A stretch of DNA of 64,000 bases from Pseudomonas sp. AOB-7 (GTDB lineage: Bacteria > Pseudomonadota > Gammaproteobacteria > Pseudomonadales > Pseudomonadaceae): contig NZ_RFFK01000005.1 of assembly GCF_003696305.1 (NCBI RefSeq), forward strand, positions 62,001 through 126,000. Direction: 5' to 3'. The notes beneath the pieces were generated by a model. That model was given only the letters and a program-made list of their open reading frames with translations, made no database searches and was not told where the DNA came from. Positions 47,339-57,875 of the stretch are shown here, piece by piece; positions within the stretch are counted from its first letter, which is position 1; each line of letters begins with the position of its first letter. Both the position numbers and the translations under genes were made by a program.

Positions 47339-48214
47339 ATGGCGCAACTCGATCACTTGCAGGTATTTCAGAGCATGAGCCGCTCGGCCAATGCGCGCCT
47401 GCACGCCCTCGCCGAGCTGGGCCACGGCCTGGCGGTGGCGCGCTGGAGCAATGCCCACGACGCCCGCGACTACCTGGCGCCCAGCCATCACACCCTGTCC
47501 TGCTACCTCGCCGGCGGCACCGGCACCTTCCGCCGCGAGCGGCCGGGCGCCAAGGGCGCGCCGGACAAGCTGTGCATCCTGCCGGCCGAGCACCAGTCGG
47601 CCTGGATCATCAACGGCGAGATCCAGTTGGCCCACCTCTATGTGGACCAGGAGCGCTTCGCCCTCGGCGCGGTCGCCCTGCTCGATCGCGAACCGCGCAG
47701 CCTGCAGCTGGAGGAGGCGACCTTTCTCGACGACGCCGCGCAGGCCGCGCGCTTTCGCCGGCTGTGCGCACTCGACTGGCGGGAGCCGGGCGAGCGCCTG
47801 CTGGCCAGCAGCCTGGCCCACGAGCTGCTCGACCACACCCTGCTCACCCAGGTCGGCCTGCGCCAGGGCCTGCGCCTGAAGGGCGGCCTGGCCCCTGCCC
47901 TGCGCAAACGCCTGCGCGACTTTATCGAGCAGCACCTGGCCGAGCCGCTGCCGCTGGGCCAGCTGGCCGCGCTCTGCGCGCTGTCGGAATACCACTTCGC
48001 GCGCATGTTCCAGGCCAGCTTCGGCCTGCCGCCGCACCGCTACGTGCTGGCCCGGCGCCTGGCGCGCGCCTGCCACTTGCTGCGCCAGTCGGCGCTGCCG
48101 CTGGGCGAGGTCGCCCTGGCCTGCGGCTTCGCCAGCGCCAGCCACTTCAGCAATCGCTTCCGCCAGGCCCTGGGCGCGACGCCGGGGCAGTACCGCGCCG
48201 CCTTCGAGCCCTGA
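47339..48214 (+). CDS. AraC-family transcriptional regulator
   Basis: The protein has 291 residues. A cupin-like N-terminal sensing domain (about 25-120, with HHTLSCYLAGGTGTFRR) is joined to a C-terminal AraC domain with two helix-turn-helix units (about 195-285; LGQLAALCALSEYHFARMF and LGEVALACGFASASHFSNRF). AGGGGGA lies just before the ATG at 47339. It is divergent from bglX. A 25-bp motif in its own promoter region also occurs before a DMT exporter 10 kb away, a common target type for this regulator class. Confidence 0.9.
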   Translation: MAQLDHLQVFQSMSRSANARLHALAELGHGLAVARWSNAHDARDYLAPSHHTLSCYLAGGTGTFRRERPGAKGAPDKLCILPAEHQSAWIINGEIQLAHLYVDQERFALGAVALLDREPRSLQLEEATFLDDAAQAARFRRLCALDWREPGERLLASSLAHELLDHTLLTQVGLRQGLRLKGGLAPALRKRLRDFIEQHLAEPLPLGQLAALCALSEYHFARMFQASFGLPPHRYVLARRLARACHLLRQSALPLGEVALACGFASASHFSNRFRQALGATPGQYRAAFEP

Positions 48215-48341
48215 GCCGACTGCACGTCGGCAATCGCCTCGCGGCGTCTGCTAATCGCGCCGCGGCTGTGCGAAAATCTGCGGCTTTGCATTGCCGCGGC
48301 CGAGTCATGCGCCTATCACCTGCGTCCCCGGGGTTTCGCTG

Positions 48342-50969
<2,628 letters not shown>

Positions 50970-50972
<3 letters not shown>

Positions 50973-51115
50973 CAGGCCGTTGAAAACCGTAGGCGAGGCA
51001 GCCAGTGCTAGGCAAAAACAGGCGAAAAAGCGGAGTTTACGAGCTGTAAATGAGCATTTTGAGCCTGTTTTTAACGCAGCAATGGCAACGCAGGTAGTTT
51101 TTCAACAGCCTGCTA
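50970..51115. mobile_element. MITE-like palindromic element (about 146 bp)
   Basis: Terminal inverted repeats TAGCAGGCCGTTGAAAA (50970-50986) and TTTTCAACAGCCTGCTA (51099-51115) differ at one position. The inside is also palindromic: AAAAACAGGC and GCCTGTTTTT, then TTTAC-GAGCT-GTAAA at the centre. The whole element therefore folds into one long imperfect hairpin. It encodes no protein. The ends at TA fit a mariner/IS630-type TA target duplication. I remember similar sequences as dispersed repeats in Pseudomonas genomes. Confidence 0.72.
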
Positions 51116-51135
51116 AAGGCCCTGGCCCTTGTCGT

Positions 51136-51211
51136 CGTAGGGTGGATCACGCTTTATCGATCCACCATGGCGCCGGCATAGGTGGATGCAAAGAGCCTGA
51201 TCCACCCTACG
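51136..51211. repeat. REP-pair-like element
   Basis: A perfect 14-bp inverted repeat CGTAGGGTGGATCA (51136-51149) and TGATCCACCCTACG (51198-51211) encloses two inner hairpins, each with GGTGGAT and GATCCACC arms (51141-51166 and 51181-51205). The motif GTAGGGTGGAT is a well-known dispersed intergenic palindrome type in pseudomonads. It lies 20 bp from the MITE-like element and ends 2 bp before the stop of the next gene. Confidence 0.72.
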
Positions 51212-51213
51212 CC

Positions 51214-51708
51214 TCAATCGGAGGTGTCGTCGCGCTCGGCTTCGGCATCGGCGCGGTTGCGCGCCTTGCCGCGCGCCGCCGGGGCGGCCACCGCCGGGTA
51301 GCGGGCCGAGGCATAGCGCACCACCAGAATCGCCAGGGCCAGCAGCAGGATGGCGCCGGACACCATCACCACGCCCCAGTCCGGCTTGTGGTTGTGCGAG
51401 ATGTCGGAGATCAGCAGGCGGGTCAGCGCGGTGATGGCCACATAGATCATGAAGCGGATCGGCATGTGGTTGGTCTTGAAGTAGATCCCCACCATCGCCG
51501 CCAATTCCAGGTAGATGAACAACAGCAGGATGTCGTCCACCGTGATCTGGCCGTTGTCGAGCATGCCGATAAAGGTCATCACCCCGCCCCAGGCGGTGAT
51601 CGCGCCAATGGCGAACAGCGCCAGGTAGTGGAAGGCCTCCATCAGCAGGTTGCCCAAGGACTCGGCCAGGCCATGCATGCCCGCGCGCAGACGTTCCGCC
51701 CAATTCAT
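51214..51708 (-). CDS. PsiE-like (phosphate-starvation-inducible family) membrane protein
   Basis: The protein has 164 residues from ATG at 51708 (GGGAG upstream). Four transmembrane helices lie between about 20 and 140, with a conserved YLELAAMVGIYFKTNHMPIRF-type segment characteristic of the PsiE family. The hydrophilic C-terminus is basic and then acidic. E. coli PsiE is induced by phosphate starvation, but its function is unknown and I see no clear Pho box here. Transcribed toward the REP-like element. Confidence 0.82.
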   Translation of the reverse strand: MNWAERLRAGMHGLAESLGNLLMEAFHYLALFAIGAITAWGGVMTFIGMLDNGQITVDDILLLFIYLELAAMVGIYFKTNHMPIRFMIYVAITALTRLLISDISHNHKPDWGVVMVSGAILLLALAILVVRYASARYPAVAAPAARGKARNRADAEAERDDTSD

Positions 51709-51853
51709 CCGTACTTCTCCCCCAAGACCCGACATGACGACCCGAGCCACCGAAATGGCGGCTCGCCGGCTTCGTGCATGCAGGAAAAACACCAGCCTCA
51801 GGATGATGCCGGCGGACGCGCAAAAGGCACAGGCGCAGATTGCCGCAGGGCGG

Positions 51854-52174
51854 CTACAGCAGCCAGCCGAGCCCCCCGGCGACCAGCAGCGGCGCGGCGG
51901 CCGGCAGCGCCCAGCGCTGACGCCAGGCCAGCAGGGCGACCAGCAGCAAGACGGCGAGCATCAGCTGGCACAGCCACAATAGCGCGCCGATCTCGCCGCC
52001 CTGGCGCAGGCTGCACAACCCCAGGGCGAGGCCGCAGCAGGATGCCGCAGCCAGGCGCAGGCCGCGTTGACGCGCGCGTCCCGGCTCGCCGCCGAGCAGC
52101 GCTTTGTGGTGACGCGGCATGGCCAGGCACAGGGCGAGCATGCCGAGATAGGCCAGGGCGAAGGCGAGCAACAT
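51854..52174 (-). CDS. DUF3325 membrane protein
   Basis: The protein has 106 residues with three or four hydrophobic helices and almost no soluble part. Its start ATG (52174) overlaps the stop of the PepSY gene as TGATG. Small DUF3325 proteins are usually found as the last gene after a TonB receptor, DUF3649 and PepSY genes, exactly as here. This suggests a helper role in reductive iron release or siderophore uptake; the biochemical role is unknown. Confidence 0.8.
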   Translation of the reverse strand: MLLAFALAYLGMLALCLAMPRHHKALLGGEPGRARQRGLRLAAASCCGLALGLCSLRQGGEIGALLWLCQLMLAVLLLVALLAWRQRWALPAAAPLLVAGGLGWLL

Positions 52175-53697
52175 CACAGCCCCTCCGCGGCCGGCTCGCG
52201 CGGCGCGCGCACCGGCCTGGCCTGCGGCTGCGCGCCCAGGCGCCGGGCGCACAGGGCGCAGAGCAGGCCGGCGAGCAGCAGGACGGCGTCGACCCCGGCC
52301 AGTGCCCAGTCGCCGCGCGCCAGGCTGGCCAGCAGATGGCCCTGCGGCGCGAGCAGCACCGACAGCAGCGGCAGACCGAGCGCCAGCAGCGCGCCGAGGC
52401 GCAGTTGCCGGCGCAGCAGCTGCGTGCTGTGGCGCTGCCACACTGCCCACAATGCCAGCAGCGCCCAGCTGGCGACGAACACCCAGGCCTCGGCGCTGGC
52501 CCGCGCCGCGAGGTCGTCCGGCAGCAGCCGATTGCCCCACAGCAGCGTCAGGCTGGCCAGCGGCAGGCCGGCGAACACCGCGCCGTTGAGCGCCCGCACC
52601 AGGCCGGTGCCAGGGCCGCCGCGGGCCGCGCGCTTGCTCAGCCAGACCCGGCTGCCGGCCACCAGCATGGCGCAGCCGGCCAAGCCCAGCAGCAGGTAGA
52701 GCGCGCGCACCAGGGCGCCGCCGAACTGCGCCATGTGCAGGCCGACCAGCCACAGGTAAGTGCCGTAGCCGGCCGGCGCGCGCTGCACGTGGAGCAACTC
52801 GCCGCTGCTCGCGTCGAAGCGGAGGGTGTCGGCCGGGATGGCGATGCGCGAGCGGTCGCCGCGGCGGATCTCCACCACCGCCGCGGCATCGTGCGGGTGA
52901 TGCACGCTGATCCGCCCCGGCTCGCCGCCCTGCCAGTGAGCGCGCGCCCGTTCGATCAGCGTATCGAGGGAAACCGGCGCCGGTGCCGGGCGCTGCAGCT
53001 CCTCGCGGTGATAGCCGCCCATCACCTCGCTGAAGAAGTGCGCGGTGTCGCTCTTGTAGGCCACCTGGGCGCCGGCCGGCATGTAGGAGGCGACGAAGAC
53101 CGCCACGCCGGTGTAGGCCAGCACCAGGTGGAAGGGCAAGCCGGCGACGCCGAACAGGTTGTGCGCATCCAGCCAGGCGCGCTGGCCGTTGGCGGCCGGG
53201 CGCAGGGTGAAGAAATCCTTGAAGATGCGCCGGTGGATGATCACCCCGGAGACCAGCGCCACCAGCATGAACATGCCGGCCAGGCCGACCAGGTAGCGCC
53301 CGGCCATGCCGCCGTGCAGCTCGTAGTGCAGCTTGAAGAAGAAGTCGCCACCCTGGGTCTCGGGCAGGGGTTGCAGGCTGTGCGGGGCGAAGGCGCGGCG
53401 CTCGATGCGCTCGCTGCCGTCCACTTCCCAGGCCAGCTGCCAGAAGGGCTCGCGCGCGCTCGGCGGCACTATCCAGAAGGCATGCAGCCGGTCCGCGACG
53501 TTGGCCTGCAGCCAGCCGCGCAGTTGCTCGGCGCTCAGCGTGACCGCCTGCGGCTGGTGCAGCGCCGGACGCATCCAGCGCTCCAGTTCCTTGTCGAAGC
53601 AGGCCACAGTGCCGCTGAACAGGATGACGAACAACAGCCAGCTGGGCAGCAGGCCGCCCCAGGTGTGCAAACCGGCCATGGATTGACGCAGGCTCAT
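52174..53697 (-). CDS. PepSY-associated membrane protein (PiuB-like, siderophore-iron reductase type)
   Basis: The protein has 507 residues. ATG at 53697 overlaps the upstream stop as ATGA. The first helix (about 10-35) is followed by a periplasmic PepSY domain. A second helix pair (about 140-170) contains HYELHGGMAGRYLVG, and more PepSY-like soluble sequence comes before a C-terminal block of six to seven helices. Conserved histidines in the helices (SMAGLHTWGG, LDAHNLFG, VGLHMAQFG) are potential heme or metal ligands. The family is linked to inner-membrane reduction of ferric siderophores. It sits in the operon of the truncated TonB receptor. Confidence 0.84.
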   Translation of the reverse strand: MSLRQSMAGLHTWGGLLPSWLLFVILFSGTVACFDKELERWMRPALHQPQAVTLSAEQLRGWLQANVADRLHAFWIVPPSAREPFWQLAWEVDGSERIERRAFAPHSLQPLPETQGGDFFFKLHYELHGGMAGRYLVGLAGMFMLVALVSGVIIHRRIFKDFFTLRPAANGQRAWLDAHNLFGVAGLPFHLVLAYTGVAVFVASYMPAGAQVAYKSDTAHFFSEVMGGYHREELQRPAPAPVSLDTLIERARAHWQGGEPGRISVHHPHDAAAVVEIRRGDRSRIAIPADTLRFDASSGELLHVQRAPAGYGTYLWLVGLHMAQFGGALVRALYLLLGLAGCAMLVAGSRVWLSKRAARGGPGTGLVRALNGAVFAGLPLASLTLLWGNRLLPDDLAARASAEAWVFVASWALLALWAVWQRHSTQLLRRQLRLGALLALGLPLLSVLLAPQGHLLASLARGDWALAGVDAVLLLAGLLCALCARRLGAQPQARPVRAPREPAAEGL

Positions 53698-53990
53698 GGG
53701 CGCGCTCCGAACTCGGCGGGGAGGAAGGCGGCCAGGCACAGCAACAGCGCCAGCCCGAGCGGCAGCGACCAGGCGCGCAGGGCGCTGCGCGCGGCGAACA
53801 CGTAGATCACCGCGGCGGTCCACACGGCGAAGCACAGCAGGCTGGCGAACACCACGCGGTCGGCGCGCGCCAGCGGCAGGTAGACGGCGAAGAACGCGGT
53901 AAAACCGTAGGCCAGGGCATAACCGCCGAACAGTGCGGCCAGTATTCGCGAGGCGATGCTCCAGGGGGGCGGGGAAGGTTGCTTGCTCAT
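53694..53990 (-). CDS. DUF3649 membrane protein
   Basis: The protein has 98 residues with three hydrophobic helices (about 18-40, 45-68 and 73-93). ATG at 53990 is chosen over an earlier in-frame ATG that adds an unrelated basic stretch. DUF3649 genes are regularly placed between TonB receptor and PepSY genes of iron-uptake operons. No catalytic residues are evident. It overlaps the PepSY gene by ATGA. Confidence 0.8.
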   Translation of the reverse strand: MSKQPSPPPWSIASRILAALFGGYALAYGFTAFFAVYLPLARADRVVFASLLCFAVWTAAVIYVFAARSALRAWSLPLGLALLLCLAAFLPAEFGARP

Positions 53991-54056
53991 GGTCGGCTCG
54001 TTGTTCGCTGATCGGGCTGGGGCCGGCGCCCGCATGACGGGCGCCGGCCTGGTGCG

Positions 54057-54536
54057 CTAGAAGCTGTAGCCCACGGTGCCCACCAGGGTGAACGGATCGG
54101 TGCGGGTATTGGTGTAACTGCCGAAGGTCTGCTGCAGGCCGTCGAGGAAGATGCTCGGCGCGCTACCGCGAATCATCGACCAGTCGCCGCGGCTGTCCAG
54201 GCCGTAGGTTTCGCCGCGCATACTGGCGGTATAGCGCAGGGCGTCCTGCACGGTCAGCGAACCCAGGTCGCGGATGCGGTCGGCGGTGATCACGCTGACC
54301 GACTGCGGCGTCTCCAGCAGCCGCGTATCGGTCTTGGTGCCGGTGGCGCTGCGGCTCGCCACGTAGCCGGCTACCGGACCGTTGGCGCGCTCGGCTTGCG
54401 GGGTCGCGACAACGCTCTGCGCCTCGAGCTCGATGGCCTCCTCCGCGGCCAGCACCAGCAGCGGGCTCAGCGCCAGCCCCAGGGTCGCCAGGCGAACCGA
54501 GCGGGTCAGGGAACGATGGACAGCAGGGGCAGGCAT
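54057..54536 (-). pseudogene. TonB-dependent siderophore receptor with large internal deletion
   Basis: The 159 residues are in frame from signal peptide to stop. Residues 1-31 are a signal peptide. Residues 32-148 match the start of a FoxA/FiuA-type receptor, with a TonB-box region and the plug up to FLDGLQQTFGSYTNTRTDP. The next residues are FTLVGTVGYSF, which is the last beta strand of the barrel with its terminal Phe. About 550-650 residues normally found between are missing. The promoter, start and downstream operon are intact, so a short protein could still be made, but it cannot form a receptor barrel. Confidence 0.82.
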
Positions 54537-54580
54537 TGCGGCTCCTTGGGCAAGGTGAGGGCGGTGTAAAACGGCGACAT

Positions 54581-54605
54581 ATTAGTGAGAAGTGTTTTTA
54601 TTTGG
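54581..54605 (-). promoter_or_regulatory. Possible Fur box upstream of the truncated receptor
   Basis: The minus strand contains AAATAAAAACACTTCTCACTAAT, which resembles Pseudomonas iron boxes with a TTCTCA core. It lies about 45-70 bp upstream of the receptor start in an AT-rich stretch. The match is imperfect. Confidence 0.4.
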
Positions 54606-54814
54606 AATATCAATTGTAAAAATGACCGGCTCCGCCAACCGGTGTCTGCTCTCGACAGCGGCTGGCCATGGCGGTCGGGATGCGCTCATCATCGCGGGAA
54701 CAGGTCAAGCCGTTGCCGGCACGCCCAGGAAAGACGAAGCGCGGCCTGAGCAGGCCCAGGGGGCGGTGTGAGAGGGGTTATTGCGGATCCGGTGCGCGCG
54801 CCAGGGCGCCCGAC

Positions 54815-55993
54815 TCAGCTGGCGATCAGCGTCAGCGGGCGCTCCTGCGGCCAGGCGCAGCAGTGCTTGCCCGCCTCCTTGGCGCGGTACATGGCGTTAT
54901 CGGCCGCGGCGATCAGGCGACGGCGCTCTTCGCCATGCTCGGGAAAGCGCGCCAGACCGATGCTGACACCCACCCGCACCGTCGGCTGATCCACCAGCAG
55001 CGGCCCGTCGAGCGCCTGGATCAGCCGCTGCGCCAGACGTTCCACCGCCTCGGCATCGCCGGCGGCGATGACGGCGAACTCGTCGCCGCCCAGCCGCGCA
55101 AGCAACTCGCCCTCGCGCATCAGGGCCTGCCAGCACGCCACCACCGCCTTCAGCGTGGCGTCGCCGGCGGCATGGCCGAACTGATCGTTGATCGGTTTGA
55201 AGCCGTCGAGGTCGAGGTACAGCAACGCAACCTGGCGCTCGCCACGGCGTGCCAGGGCCAGGGCCTGATCCAGGGCCTCGTTGAAGGCGCGACGATTGGG
55301 CAGACGGGTCAAGCTGTCGTGCTGCGACTCGAAGGCCAGCCGTTGCACCAACTCGTTGCGCTCGCGCAGGTCGCGGCGCAGGTCGAAAAAGATCAGCGCG
55401 AGCAGCCCCAGCATCAGCAGCGCTGCACCGCTGCCGCCCCACAGCGCCAGGCTGGAACGCCAACGCAGGTCGGCACGCTGCTGCTCGAGGGATTCGGCGA
55501 TACGCCGCTCCAGCTTGCCGATACGCAGGCGCATCTCGTCCATATAGACCTTGCCGCGATCCTCGACCATCAGCGCCCGCGCGGCCAGCAGCCCCTGCTC
55601 GCGGCGCAGGCGAATGGTTTCCTCCAGTTCACGGCGCTTGAGCCGGCTGAGCTGCTCGATCACGTTCAGGTCGGTTTCATGACCCAGCAGCGCCGGGTTG
55701 GCGCGCAACCGCTGCAGCTGCGGATCGAGCTCGGCGTTGGCGCGCTGATAAGGACGCAGGTAGAGCTCGTTGCCGGTCAACAGGTAACCGCGCTGCCCGG
55801 TTTCGGCGTCCTGCAGGTGGGAAAGAGTCAGGGAAAGCTTGTACAAGGCGCTGTGCAAGTTTTCCACTGCCTCGCCGCCCGCCAGGTTGACCCGGCTGCC
55901 CCAGATGGCGCCGGCAACCAGCATCAGACTCAGGTAGAGCAACGCCAGAAGGGCAAACAGCTTACGCTCGATACGACCCGCGGTTTGCGGCAT
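54815..55993 (-). CDS. CHASE3-GGDEF diguanylate cyclase
   Basis: The protein has 392 residues from ATG at 55993 (GGGGG upstream). Layout: transmembrane helix (11-31), periplasmic CHASE3 sensor (about 35-170, with DAETGQRGYLLTG), second helix (about 182-205), then a GGDEF domain. The intact signature GGDEF is at 302-306, so it should make cyclic di-GMP. The inhibitory I-site, normally RxxD, reads REGE at 293-296 and may be non-functional. Ligand unknown. It stands alone. Confidence 0.9.
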   Translation of the reverse strand: MPQTAGRIERKLFALLALLYLSLMLVAGAIWGSRVNLAGGEAVENLHSALYKLSLTLSHLQDAETGQRGYLLTGNELYLRPYQRANAELDPQLQRLRANPALLGHETDLNVIEQLSRLKRRELEETIRLRREQGLLAARALMVEDRGKVYMDEMRLRIGKLERRIAESLEQQRADLRWRSSLALWGGSGAALLMLGLLALIFFDLRRDLRERNELVQRLAFESQHDSLTRLPNRRAFNEALDQALALARRGERQVALLYLDLDGFKPINDQFGHAAGDATLKAVVACWQALMREGELLARLGGDEFAVIAAGDAEAVERLAQRLIQALDGPLLVDQPTVRVGVSIGLARFPEHGEERRRLIAAADNAMYRAKEAGKHCCAWPQERPLTLIAS

Positions 55994-56353
55994 GGAACCC
56001 CCGTGCAGACTGCACTTGGAGGACGGGGAGAGATAGCCGGCACTATAGCCATGCGCCTGCGCGCCAGCAAGCGACGACCAACGCCCGGGGCCCGTTGAAA
56101 CGACCGCACCTGATCCTGTACCCATCCTGTACAAGACGCCCCGCGGCCTCCACCCTGATCCACGCGGTTCAACCCGGCTTCGGCCAGACACCGCAGGGGC
56201 TGGCACGGGACGCGATGGCGTGCGGTCCGAACGCCGTTGCGATTGCTGCACGGCAGGCTGGCCAAATGGCAGCGAGTTCTTTATGCTCGCCACAACTGTA
56301 CAAATAACCAGTTAAAAACTGATCGACACGCATGAAGGCAGACGAGGTGATGA
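55994..56353. other. Divergent spacer between GGDEF gene and yebG
   Basis: The spacer is 360 bp with no supported gene. It holds the yebG SOS box at 56296-56311 and a TATGCT -10-like hexamer at 56282-56287. A short direct repeat ATCCTGTAC occurs twice near 56114-56132. Confidence 0.55.
56296..56311 (+). promoter_or_regulatory. LexA (SOS) box of yebG
   Basis: CTGTACAAATAACCAG fits CTGT-N8-MCAG closely (consensus CTGTATATATATACAG). It lies 43 bp before the yebG start and just downstream of a TATGCT hexamer, a normal position for LexA repression. Confidence 0.78.
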
Positions 56354-56617
56354 ATGGCCGTCGAAGTGGTGTACCGCAGCAGCCGCGACCCGGAGCGCTT
56401 GTTTATGGATAAGGCCGAAGCCGACCGTCACGACAAGATGCTGGAGCTGGCCGAGCGCCTCAGCCAGGCGCTGCACAAGGCGGTGCCGTCGCTGAGTGAG
56501 GAACAGGGCGAGGAGCTGGGCATCTTCATGGCGAAGAACCGCGAGATCTTCGCCAAGGCCTTCAAGAGCCAGCCCGATGCCCTCGACGAGCTCGACGACA
56601 ACGCCGCCAGCGAGTGA
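56354..56617 (+). CDS. yebG: YebG-family SOS-induced protein
   Basis: The protein has 87 residues. It matches the YebG family of small DNA-damage-induced proteins: N-terminal AVEVVYRSSRDPERLFMDKAEAD, a helical middle, and an acidic tail. Its molecular function is unknown; E. coli yebG is LexA-regulated. The SOS box directly upstream supports the same control here. A terminator follows. Confidence 0.9.
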   Translation: MAVEVVYRSSRDPERLFMDKAEADRHDKMLELAERLSQALHKAVPSLSEEQGEELGIFMAKNREIFAKAFKSQPDALDELDDNAASE

Positions 56618-56630
56618 CGCTCTCCCCCTG

Positions 56631-56663
56631 GCCCCGCCGCCCACCTGGGTGGCGGGGCTTTTT
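56631..56663 (+). terminator. Terminator of yebG
   Basis: A GCCCCGCC/GGCGGGGC stem with an inner CCACCTGGGTGG-type loop is followed by a T6 run. Confidence 0.85.
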
Positions 56664-56795
56664 TCATGGCTAGGCATCAAGGGGTTGGAGTAGAACAGGC
56701 AGGGCCGTCCAGGCCGCTGGCGGCATGCACCGGGAAATCCGGCAAGCTCGTTATGGTTTGTCGCGTTCCGTGGCCCCGGATGGCCTCAGCGGCGC

Positions 56796-57083
56796 TCAGC
56801 TGTCGGTACGCGGCGTCGCCGACGATGAATCGCCATCCCTGGCAGCACCGCTCGCCCGATACTGCGCCGCGGCAAACTCCAGCCAGTTCGGCAGATCGCG
56901 CCGGCGAATACCCTCGCGCTGCGCGCGGGTCAGCTGCTCGAGCATGTACTGGCGCATCGGCCCATCGCCTGCGGCCAACGACAGCGCCAGGTCGCGGTCG
57001 CCCCACTGACGGATGCGGCGAAACAGCCACCAATGGAAATACAACCCGGCGGCCGTGGTGACGACGATGATGAAGTAGTCCAT
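56796..57083 (-). CDS. Small single-pass membrane protein of unknown function
   Basis: The protein has 95 residues. One N-terminal transmembrane segment (about 3-22, FIIVVTTAAGLYFHWWLF) is followed by a cytoplasmic helical region rich in Arg and Gln (RRIRQWGDRDLALSLA, QLTRAQREGIRRRDL) and a Ser/Asp-rich tail. AGGAG lies 9 nt before the ATG at 57083. I recognise no domain. Divergent from the DUF488 gene. Confidence 0.72.
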   Translation of the reverse strand: MDYFIIVVTTAAGLYFHWWLFRRIRQWGDRDLALSLAAGDGPMRQYMLEQLTRAQREGIRRRDLPNWLEFAAAQYRASGAARDGDSSSATPRTDS

Positions 57084-57184
57084 GGCATGTCTCCTCGCCC
57101 GCCACGCTAATCCAGCCCCCTGCTGGCGCCAAGTGCGGCATTGCCGCAGGGCCGTGGACTAGGCTCTGTGCGAGGAGTCAGGCC

Positions 57185-57589
57185 ATGATCCAGTGCAAAC
57201 GGGTGTATCTCGATGCCGGCGCAGACGATGGCCGCCGCGTGCTGGTCGACCGTCTGTGGCCGCGCGGCCTGGCCAAGGATCGGCTGCCACTCGATGCCTG
57301 GCTGCCGCAGGTGGCGCCCTCCACCGCGCTGCGCAAGGCCTTCGGCCATAAGGCCGGCGCCTTCGAAGACTTTCGTCGTGCCTATCTGCAGGAGCTGGCC
57401 GGCCATCCCGAACACTGGCAAGCGCTGCTGCACTGGGCCGCCAGCGGCCGCCTGACCCTGCTCTATGCCGCGCGCGACGAGGCGCACAACAACGCGCGGG
57501 TGTTGGCGGATTTTCTCGAAGAGGCGCTGGAGCGCCAGGGCTCGCCCAGTTCGCCGGTCTGTTACCAGGGCGAGTTCGGCAGCGGTTGA
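57185..57589 (+). CDS. DUF488 family protein
   Basis: The protein has 134 residues. The family motif VDRLWPRGLAKD lies near residues 21-32 and LYAARDEAHNNA near 92-103. DUF488 proteins (YeaO-like) are small soluble proteins without a confirmed activity; a cation or nucleic acid link has been suggested for some. GAGGAG precedes the ATG by about 11 nt. Confidence 0.85.
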   Translation: MIQCKRVYLDAGADDGRRVLVDRLWPRGLAKDRLPLDAWLPQVAPSTALRKAFGHKAGAFEDFRRAYLQELAGHPEHWQALLHWAASGRLTLLYAARDEAHNNARVLADFLEEALERQGSPSSPVCYQGEFGSG

Positions 57590-57647
57590 CCGACGCCCGG
57601 TGCCGAGCTAGCCTGCAGCCTTTCCCGTCATACCGAAGCCTATTTCG

Positions 57648-57773
57648 ATGACTTCCCTTACGCGCAATCTCCCTGCCGCCAACGCCGCCTCGCGCAGCGC
57701 TGTGGCTCTGCTTTGCGCGCCTCCACCTGTCTGCCGCGCCGGCACCCCTCCTCCCCCGCCGGCCAGCGTCTAA
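57648..57773 (+). other. Possible 41-residue upstream ORF ending in polyproline
   Basis: ATG at 57648 opens a 41-codon frame to TAA at 57771, about 100 bp before the DMT exporter start. It ends with five consecutive Pro codons (TPPPPPASV-stop), a sequence that slows ribosomes and needs EF-P. No strong ribosome binding site is visible. It may be a leader peptide or just a chance ORF; codon use is not decisive. Confidence 0.3.
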
Positions 57774-57875
57774 GCGGGCCATCCCCGCGACCATTGCGCT
57801 CCGTTTGTCATCGGTCTGACCGAGGCGCGTCTGCGCGCACGGGGCTTATGCGGATTTTTCGACAGGTGCTTCACC

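Noticed and set aside
44778..47378. 866-codon plus-strand frame opposite bglX
   Set aside because: Shadow of the GH3 gene; no signal peptide, domain or ribosome binding site.
50980..53805. 941-codon plus-strand frame across the PsiE/DUF3325/PepSY region
   Set aside because: It begins inside the MITE-like element, crosses three minus-strand genes that have membrane-protein composition and overlapping starts, and has shadow-type composition.
54668..56098. 476-codon plus-strand frame opposite the GGDEF gene
   Set aside because: Complement of a gene with intact GGDEF and CHASE3 motifs; Gln/Leu/His-rich shadow.
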